Below, piece after piece: positions 56,505 to 64,000 of a DNA stretch of 64,000 nt (the first letter of the stretch is position 1; the number at the start of each line of letters is the position of its first letter). Position numbers and translations under genes: made by a program. Source of the DNA: Chinchilla lanigera. Taxonomy: Eukaryota > Chordata > Mammalia > Rodentia > Chinchillidae. The stretch spans positions 11,807,859-11,871,858 of the forward strand of contig NW_004955463.1 in assembly GCF_000276665.1 (NCBI RefSeq), written 5' to 3'. The notes beneath the pieces are model-generated. The model was not told the origin of the DNA and ran no database searches. It saw only the letters and a program-made list of their open reading frames with translations.

Positions 56505-56710
56505 CACTGTTGGGTCTATTAACATTTTAAGCAGGATAAGTTTGTTTGGAAAGCTGTCTGATAAGTTCTAAAAATGTTCAGCAGCACCCCTACTCTTTTT
56601 TGGCTGGATGCCAGTAGCAACGCTATCCTCTCCACAATCAAAGGTATCTGTAGAAATTGCCAAGCATCTGCTGCGAGGCCAGGTTGTCAGCTGAGAATCA
56701 CTGGTGTACA
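56505..56710 (-). mobile_element. MER20-like hAT element, antisense
   Basis: 'ctgttgggtctattaacatt', 'ttaagcaggataagtttgtt', 'aaaatgttcagcagcacccc', 'ctggatgccagtagcaacgc' and 'gtagaaattgccaagcatct', then the end 'gctgagaatcactgg', follow MER20 in reverse ('gcactattgacattttgggc', 'ggatgtttagcagcatcc', 'agatgccagtagcac', 'agacattgccaaatg', 'gttgagaaccactg'). Confidence 0.8.
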
Positions 56711-58469
56711 TCTGAAACTAAAATAAAAGTAGTGCTGAAGGCAGAACATCAATTTACAATGTTACACAAGTTAGAAATAATATAAAGAAAGAAATAAAAT
56801 AATTTCCTATTTAAGCAAATGAAGTTAAAGAGTACTCATAAAAACTTATAGACCAGATAATAAAGTATGAAATAGAAAAAATCAAGTACACTAAAATATA
56901 TGCACAAAGCCAGAACAAAGATGAAGAGATTTTTAAATGCTATCCTTTCTTAAATTAAAGGCAAAGAACACATATATTTTAGGGAAAATAATTGGAAATA
57001 TATATAATTATAAAATGTTAATACCGAAAATATTTTTCATATTAATAAAAATGTACAGGCTTAACCTACAGGTTAACTATAAAATGATTTCAAATTTGGC
57101 TAGCAAAATAAACCTGAAGTGTATTTTGGATGTAAGAACTAAACCCAAAACAGGGAATTTAAGGTGAAAACTAAGTGATAAACAAAGGCATGCCAGGTAA
57201 ACAGGAAAAAAAAGAAATAATGAAAATTATCCTGACTTTAGAAATGGTAAAATTGAAGTCAAAGAAATCACAAAGACATTCTTAATGCCAAAATGACAAC
57301 CTACAAAACAAATAAAATTTACAAATAACCATGTATCATGAAAATGACAACCTGTATTTTTGAAGCAAGAGACACAATAGAACAAAAAAATATAGAAACC
57401 CAATAAAACTGGAGATTCAAATATATCATTCCCAGTGTAAGTCAAACCAAATGAACAGAAAAATAGAGATAGAGAGAAAGATAGTATAATCACCAAGATA
57501 GAGTTATAGGTATGTGTCAATCTCTCTGCATGCTTATAATAGAAGATGTAGTTCTGACAGTGCTTGCGGGTCATTCATCAACCACATAATGATTTGGAAA
57601 GTAAAAATTAGTCTCATATGGAAGAGGTATTTCAGATACTTGTCACTGTACAATAAAATTAGAAATTGCTAGCAAAAACACAAATCAGAACAGTCTTTAC
57701 ATCTGGAGTTTAAAAAATGTATTGAATAATACATTTAATAATAAATAATACAAAGTGAAATCACATGTTTAACATAAGTCAATACATGTGAAAACACCTG
57801 GCCAGCAGTACAATGGTAGACAAATTTAAGAATTCATTAATTATTCATTCAAAGTCCTGACCCGGAAGGAAGTTAAGGTCTATTAATTATACTTACATCA
57901 GCAGCTGGTCACCTAGCTTTTGACTAGGAGGAAAGCCACTCATTTAAACTCATAAAGAAAGTAGCATCTTTCCCCAGAGCTGCAGAACTGGGGAACACCT
58001 TCCTTCAGAGGGCAGATGAACCTCTCAGAAAACTTAAAAAATGCACACATATATACTGTGTGTGTTTGTGCATAGTACATTTTCATATTGTGACTTTCTA
58101 CTTATAATAATTTTCTGTCTCAGCATATCTAGGACAAGCATCCAAGAAAAATGAAAAGTACATACAGGAACATCTACAGGACACTGCTGGACATTCTTCA
58201 AGTCTTTTCAAAAGATCATACTCACTGAGTTTTTTCTTAACTTTTCCACTAAAGAATTTATTGTGCACATATTCTCACATTCTTCAAAGTTCCTCGGAAT
58301 CAAAAACTGGAAATTATCAATTACAGCATAGTGCCTCATTTGGAGATATTATTTTTTATTTACTTTATTATTGTTTGCTTTGCTAGTTTAAAAATTTTTA
58401 CTTAATTAAATGTATATTGAGCACATGATACAGCGATAATACTGCTTATTCACTGAGGAGAAAAGAAAC
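56711..58469. other. Unassigned A-rich sequence
   Basis: A-rich on the plus strand and followed by a LINE-1 tail in the same orientation. Parts may be diverged LINE-1 ORF sequence, but no landmark is clear. The minus-strand frame of 115 codons (57227-57574) is hydrophobic because of the T-rich strand and is not called. Confidence 0.35.
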
Positions 58470-58955
58470 ATCACTCCATCTAAATTTTGTGTATGAATAT
58501 TTATAGCAATTTTATTGGTAATAGTACAAACTGAAAAGGAGCTAATATCCATTGGCAGGTAAAAGAAAAAAACAAAATATGGTTTATCCGTACAAGGCAA
58601 AACCACTCAGCAATGAAAAGGAATAAGCAATGCATATATATTACATGGATGAATCTCAAAATTGCAGACTGGGAAAGTCCAAATGCAAAATAGCATGTGT
58701 GAAATGATTCTACTTCCATAACACTCTCTAGAATACAGAGTACTCTCTAGTGACAGCAGTTACCCTTGGAAGGGAGTGGTGGAATGGATTCTGAAGGAGC
58801 ACACGAATCTTTCAGAGGTAATGGCAGAGTTCAGTGTCTTGATTTTCTTGAATGTTCCATGGGTGGAAATGAAATTCAAACTTTTGTGAGTTGTGTGTCT
58901 CAAATATGTGCTGTTTATTGTATACAAATTACACTGAAATAATTTTAAAAATGTA
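58470..58955 (+). mobile_element. Old LINE-1 3' end
   Basis: 'gaatatttatagcaatttta', 'gagctaatatccattggcag', 'atatggtttatccgtacaag', 'cagcaatgaaaaggaataag', 'ttacatggatgaatctcaaa', 'tgtgaaatgattctacttcc' and 'tttattgtatacaaattaca' then 'ctgaaataatttt' follow the ORF2 tail and 3' UTR of old LINE-1s ('gaatggataaacaaaatgtgg', 'ccataaaaaggaatgaa', 'acatggatgaaccttga', 'aattatatctcaataa'). Confidence 0.85.
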
Positions 58956-58963
58956 CATTACAT

Positions 58964-59060
58964 GGGCTGGGGATATAGCTCAGTGGCATAATTGCCTGCC
59001 TGGCAAATGCAAGGTCCTAAGTTCGATCCCAAGTACCAAAAATAAATAAATAAATAAACA
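58964..59060 (+). mobile_element. ID-type SINE with target duplication
   Basis: gggctggggatatagctcag then 'tggcaaatgcaaggtcctaa' and 'gttcgatcccaagtacc', with an (aaat)n tail. tgtacatta at 58952-58960 recurs at 59064-59072, a short target duplication. It landed at the 3' end of the old LINE-1. Confidence 0.93.
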
Positions 59061-59448
59061 AACTGTACATTATGGTGTAAAACAATGAGTTGACTTGTGA
59101 TTCTCAACTGTGTTCATAAATCTACTTGTATAACACTGTTTTTTTAAATATTTTCCCAGCAGCAACATTTCTGAGAAAAATGGTATGAACTTTTAGGCTT
59201 TGGGCACATACTGTAAAACTGCCTATCAAATAGATGTTAATATGTAGGGTTCCACTATCAGTATTAGGTGTTTTCTGGCAAGTGGGAAGCTATATTTATT
59301 CATGCATCATTGTATGTAAGGAGTTAAACTCTGTACAATGACTTTGTGAGTAAATTCGAAGGTACAGCAGAACCAATTTATTCCTCAATGAGCCAGTGGT
59401 CCTACAAATTAACACTTATGGTCTGCAAGACGAGAGAAATGATTGGCT

Positions 59449-59640
59449 GGCTGTATGTGGTACTGCATGCCTGCAATCCCAGCACTCAGAAAACCTGAGG
59501 CAGGCGGATTCCAAGTGCAAGTCCAACCTTGACATCTTAGTGACTTAGTGAGACTGTGTCACAACATAAAATACTTAAGAATGACTGGAGCTATAACTCA
59601 GTGAGAAAGCCCTGAGTCCAATCCCCAGTACCAGAGAAAG
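59449..59640 (+). mobile_element. B1-ID dimeric SINE
   Basis: B1 half: 'ggctgtatgtggtactgcat' then 'gcctgcaatcccagcactca' and 'acctgaggcaggcgg'. A short A-rich linker (aacataaaatacttaag) follows. ID half: 'tggagctataactcagtgag' and 'gagtccaatccccagtacca'. Same architecture as 3421-3600. Confidence 0.88.
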
Positions 59641-62600
59641 CAAAGCAAGAGCAAGTACAAGATTATTGGTTATTCAACAATGTTCAGGATGCAGCACAAA
59701 GAAAAAAATGTTTTCTAAGTTGTTATCCAGCTCTGTACAGTGTCATGGGTTGATCAGGGACCTGGACACTTTCTCATACCCTAGAAGGCCAGCCTTGTGA
59801 TTAAGGCAGAAATTCCATTTATACTTGTCCTATAATGAAGCTGAGAATCAGAATTGGGGCTCAGGACAGTAGTTGCCTACGTCCATGTGATCACACTTGG
59901 TCCTTTCTATCGTTGATTCCACCCGCGTTGCTGGCTGGGACAAAGTCCCCAGTGTTTCTAATTTACTCACAAAGGCTGTTCAGCTGTAATCTAGATTTTT
60001 GTTCTGGCAGAAGATATTTGCTATGAAAAAAGTTTGTTTGTGTTTATTTATTTATTTTTTTTTAAGAAAGGAAGCAGGTGTTGGAACCAGTTGGGATATG
60101 CCTATGTGCTCTCTCCTATGTGTGTCTTTGCATGGATTACTTCCTTTCTGAGATTTAAATGATATAACATACATAAAAGTTCCCACAATGCCTGGCCAGT
60201 GTTAGGTAAATAGTGGCACCTTCTCAATTAAAAAAAAGTGACCATGCATGGGTCTGTATCCCTAAATGAATTGGTACTGTGTATTTTATTTACCCAATAT
60301 ATAGTTGGAAAGAAAATATAACATCTGTGAAAATGTTTTAGAGAGAGTACTATTCATGTCTAAGTCATCATTGTTATCTTTGTAGTTCCACCCTTTAGCA
60401 CCTGTGTCAAATTTTTCTCCTCAGAAATGGAAAATCTGTAGTGTCTGATCAATAAGAATACAGAGCAAATTTCTCAAAACCTGAGATGATGCTGCAATAC
60501 CCAGCTACCCATCTGACAAAAAAAGGAACAGCCCTGGGCTGACTGTGCCCCCTGGATCACTAGGGTGGTTGCCAGTGGCAGCGGTTTGGAAGCATTTTTA
60601 AAAACCTGGATTGGGGCCAGGCCATTTTATTTAGGGAAGGAATGTTGTTGGATGAAATATATTCACAAAAGCAGTAATGGTCATGGTTGCTGACAAAGGA
60701 GAGACTTCAAGAAAAGCAGGCTCGCAAAAAGGCATTTTCTTACCCTTGCTAATGAGGTCTACGTTGATAGCAACTGCGAAATTTGGAAGAGCGAAACTGC
60801 TGTTAACAAAACGCTTACATGGACCACAAACCTGGGAAGAAAACCAGATAGGCTTGCTTCCTAAGGGGCAATGAGTAGGTCTGCCCGCACTCTCCCAACC
60901 TTATAGCAGCTTGGGAAATCTCCGAAGTTACCTTGTATTTTTGGAAAGTGGGAAGCAAAAAAAAAAAAAATATTCCTGGGAAGCCATCCAAGTTTTAAAA
61001 ACATCTTTCTTCATGAGCCCTCCTGCTGCGATTTAAACTCTCTGGAAAGAAGGACAATTAATAATAGCTATTTTTAGATATTTAACACACTATGAGATTG
61101 GTAATTAACCATGGTCAAGTTTCTGTGAGTTGTTTGTTTCTATAGAATATGATGGCTCCATTTGCATAAGGTTCTCCCTTCAATGGCAAATGCATATTCT
61201 AATCCTGCCAGCCACTGGTGGAGGTCATGGTTTTCTGTCTTCTCTAAACTGTTTCTGTACTTCGTGCTCCATGCAATATGACAGAATGAAAGAAAACTGC
61301 TACAAGAAGGTCCCGGACAGTACCAGATCATTGGCTTTTTCTGTTAGAATACAAAGAAAAAAATGAAGTACAACATAAAATACTGGGAAACTCATACTAG
61401 AAAAGACATAATAGTTGGTTAGTTGTACTGCGAGAAAGGTGAAAGAAAATACTCCCATGTACCATTACATTTAGGAAAAGAATACAAAATAGGGAGTTCT
61501 GAAGCCATGTTTTATTTTAAACAAACATATAAGAAATAACAAAGATGATTACCCCATGTTTAATAAGCATGAAGATAATTCCTGTGTCCTTCCTTTCTGA
61601 AAATGTGATTGTTTGAAGGATATCTTTTAATTCACTGAGAGTGGAAGGTAGAGTCTCCACAACTGTACATGGTCTCTTCCGGAAGTATCCCATTTTCTTA
61701 TTATGGCAAGATCTGCTTCAGAGGCATGAAATTCATAGGAGAGGAATGCCAGGACATTAGCACATTGTGAACATCTGACCCCTGATTTGAGGAAATGATG
61801 AAAAATTAATGTGTGCAGATGTGCCCATCCTACAGTGGACAGATGTTCACTTTACACACCATTGAGAATTCCCCAGTGTGTTTGGCTGCAGGATGATGAA
61901 TACAATAGCCCACTGATACAAGGCTCAGCAAAATGTTCTAGGAAAATAAAAGTTTATGCTGGACCATGGCAACTGTCTTCCATCAGCTGGTACTTGTGTA
62001 ACTCTGAGCACACTGTTGGGGAAGGAGATGGCTCTTCGTGGGTGGATGTCACTGTCAAACTGACTGGGAATTTCATGCCCTGTACATCATCCATAGCAGA
62101 AAACAGGTCACTCTTCAATGTGTAGCCAGCATCCAGAGCAGGTGAAAGTTTGTATTAATATGATGACCTCTAGCTACTTTCCAGCGACACATCACATAAT
62201 ATTACTGTCAGAGTAGTATATGCTTCTGGTACCATATTTTCTGTTTGTTTTTGTTTTTTAGGATTGGCATATACTATGTAATGCCTAATAAACATGCTAT
62301 GAGATGTATTTTTCTTCTATAACCTTAAAGATTAATTTATGAGATAATTTCCAAGCAGGAGAAAGTCTTTAATGGAAACATTTGTACCCAATTATTTTAA
62401 ATCCAATCCAATGAGGTAAAACATTAAAAAGAAAGCAAAAAAAAGTAAAAAAAATTAATCTCTTGTCATTAATAAGCATTCAGTGAAACATATTATATGC
62501 CAAAGCATTTATTGAGAATAGTAAAATATGTAATAGGCAACATTTAATAATATGCATTACATAATACATGAAATAAAGATAAATATTATTAAACATTTAG

Positions 62601-63065
62601 TGCATTTTATATATAAAATTTCAATTTTTATAGATAGTATTTATATATTATTTGGTCTTCAATCCCTAGTTATTTATGACCTATATATCAATGTGCTATC
62701 AATTTGAATAATAATCACAATAGTATCTCAAAAGATAGGATACCAATGAGGTTTGAAACAAACAATCATTTCGTGGAAGAGAAAAGCCAGATAAAGAGAA
62801 CAAAGCATGAGAGAAACGATGCAGGCACATGACCTGAAGAAAGCTCTACAATCAATAATCTCATGGCTATGTGGGGTCAGGGGAAGTAGTAGCTTAGGCA
62901 ATGAGAAGCTACTTGACATTTTTGGATATTAAAGGAAATTTATCAAGTCAGTTTTCAGGAATCACTTCCCCCAAGTCAAACTTAAATCTCTTAGTTCCCT
63001 ATCAAGGGAGGAAAACAGATTAAATGTAGCACCTGAAATAATTCTCAGAAGTCTTAAATATAATT
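59641..63065. other. Mostly unassigned sequence
   Basis: A MIR-like patch ('cacaatgcctggccagtgtt' then 'aggtaaatagtggcacc') lies near 60182-60222. T-runs lie near 60050-60063 and an A-run at 60957-60971. Frames at 60677-60874, 61130-61366 and 61811-62125 (104 codons) show no family motif. 62300-62700 is very AT-rich. No exon or RNA gene is supported. Confidence 0.4.
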
Positions 63066-63448
63066 CTGTCTTGGTTACTTTTCTTTCATTGCTGAGACAA
63101 AATACATGATTCCCAGAATTAAGGAAAGAAAGGTTTATTTAGCTCACAGTTTGTGGAGTTTTAGCCCATACTCTGCTGGCTCCAAGACAGAGTGGCACAG
63201 AGCAGAGGGCAACAGTTTATGGTGATGGAAGACAGCAGAAGCAACAAGAGCAAAAACAGGGGGAGAGCAGTGGGGAGAGCAAGGCTCCTTCCCTCCCTTA
63301 TATTGTTTGCAGGCTATCTGCCCCCTGGGTGGGTGTAGCACTCACCCGCATAACCCCAGCATTGGACCATGGATCAATCAAAAACTCTAGAAGCCCACCC
63401 CATGATTGCAAGAGGCTTTGGGGGAACATCTTGAATCAAACCATGACA
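63066..63448 (-). mobile_element. LTR-like repeat, family A, copy 7 (minus)
   Basis: 'tgtcttggttacttttcttt' then 'cattgctgagacaaaataca', 'gaaaggtttatttagctcac', 'ggcacagagcagagggcaac', and the end 'gattgcaagaggctttgggg' then 'gaacatcttgaatcaaacca' and 'tgaca'. The TG...CA-like ends are clear, while the flanks (aattc, gatta) do not form an obvious duplication. Confidence 0.68.
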
Positions 63449-64000
63449 GATTATGTCTTTGAGTGAAGTAGTAAAATGCATCCTTTTCTAGGTTGCTCAG
63501 CCTTGCATGCTGAGTTTGGATCAAGAACTACTTGTCCTTACTTTGTCCAAATTGGGCTATTTTTCACAGCAAATAGAATATTTGAGATGCCCCAAAAGAT
63601 ATAACATTCAAAAAACCAAAGCATGGAAACATTAAGATTATTTACATTTAAAGGTGAAAAAAAGAAAAGATATATATATATTTTTGAAGAACAGAAGACT
63701 AGCTGATGAGATAATATTTTTTTAGTTCCTCTCCTAAAAGTGGAGAAACAGGATAGATGCTTAAGCAATGCAGAAGTTGGATCATAGAAATGTCTTGACT
63801 AGCCACTACAACACTAGAAGTTTATAAAACCAATATTTGGAATCCATTTCCTTTAAAACAGGACAGACATCGCTGTAGCTGCAATAGTTTATGTACCATC
63901 TTATCCAAAGACAAAGAAGTGGAGTGAATTAGATTGTTTGAAAATTCCTTCCAAAATGGTACCTGATGAATGTAAGGAAAATGGACATGTAGTAAAGCAC
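63449..64000. other. Unassigned sequence
   Basis: Nothing beyond a short TA run near 63669-63682 and a minus-strand frame (63538-63768) without recognisable content. Confidence 0.4.

Overview
The window reads as ordinary nuclear DNA of a rodent. It is AT-rich and low in CpG, and it is packed with transposon debris. It holds short ID-type (tRNA-derived) SINEs, B1 (7SL-derived) SINEs and B1-ID dimers (3421-3600, 53484-53692, 59449-59640), plus LINE-1, LINE-2, MIR, LTR and hAT/Tigger/mariner relics. No B2-type SINE was noticed. ID elements together with B1-ID dimers point to a non-muroid rodent (squirrel-related, castorimorph or hystricomorph), but the species cannot be fixed from the sequence alone. 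There is one 100-N assembly gap at 53291-53390, inside a poly-T tract.

No protein-coding host gene is recognised. The open frames are short and lack family signatures, or they belong to broken LINE-1 ORFs. Three segments bracketed by good splice-like signals (22113-22239, 27577-27837, 34658-34736) are listed only as exon candidates. The window is most likely intergenic or deep intronic.

Layout. 1-3.6 kb: an hAT MITE, MIR, B1, LINE-2 pieces and a B1-ID dimer. 3.6-7.07 kb: a LINE-1 with 5' tandem monomers, an ORF1 remnant and an ORF2 tail. It has lost most of ORF2 yet is flanked by a perfect 16-bp target-site duplication. 7.1-10.8 kb: a Tigger-like relic, and a MIR split by a head-to-head pair of LTR-like repeats. 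10.8-25.8 kb: mostly unique DNA with old LINE pieces. 25.8-26.0 kb: a mariner transposase relic. 26-36 kb: repeat-poor. 37-42.9 kb: LTRs, tandem repeats, a solo LTR with 5-bp duplications and two more copies of the hAT MITE. 43-45.5 kb: an old antisense LINE-1 cut by two LTRs, one of which carries a B1. 46-48.7 kb: LTRs, an ID and MIRs. 48.8-51 kb: a U6 snRNA pseudogene fused directly to a 5'-truncated LINE-1. 51-59.7 kb: MER5/MER20 hAT relics, SINEs and an old LINE-1 tail. 59.7-64 kb: mostly unassigned, ending with another LTR-like copy.

The strongest observations are the U6/LINE-1 chimera with a frame open across the junction, the internally deleted but duplication-flanked LINE-1, three short hAT elements whose flanks resemble TCTAGA, the inverted LTR pair inside a MIR, and the solo LTR with two internal tandem arrays. 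Family names come from recall of consensus sequences without any database search. Repeat edges are approximate unless a duplication fixes them.
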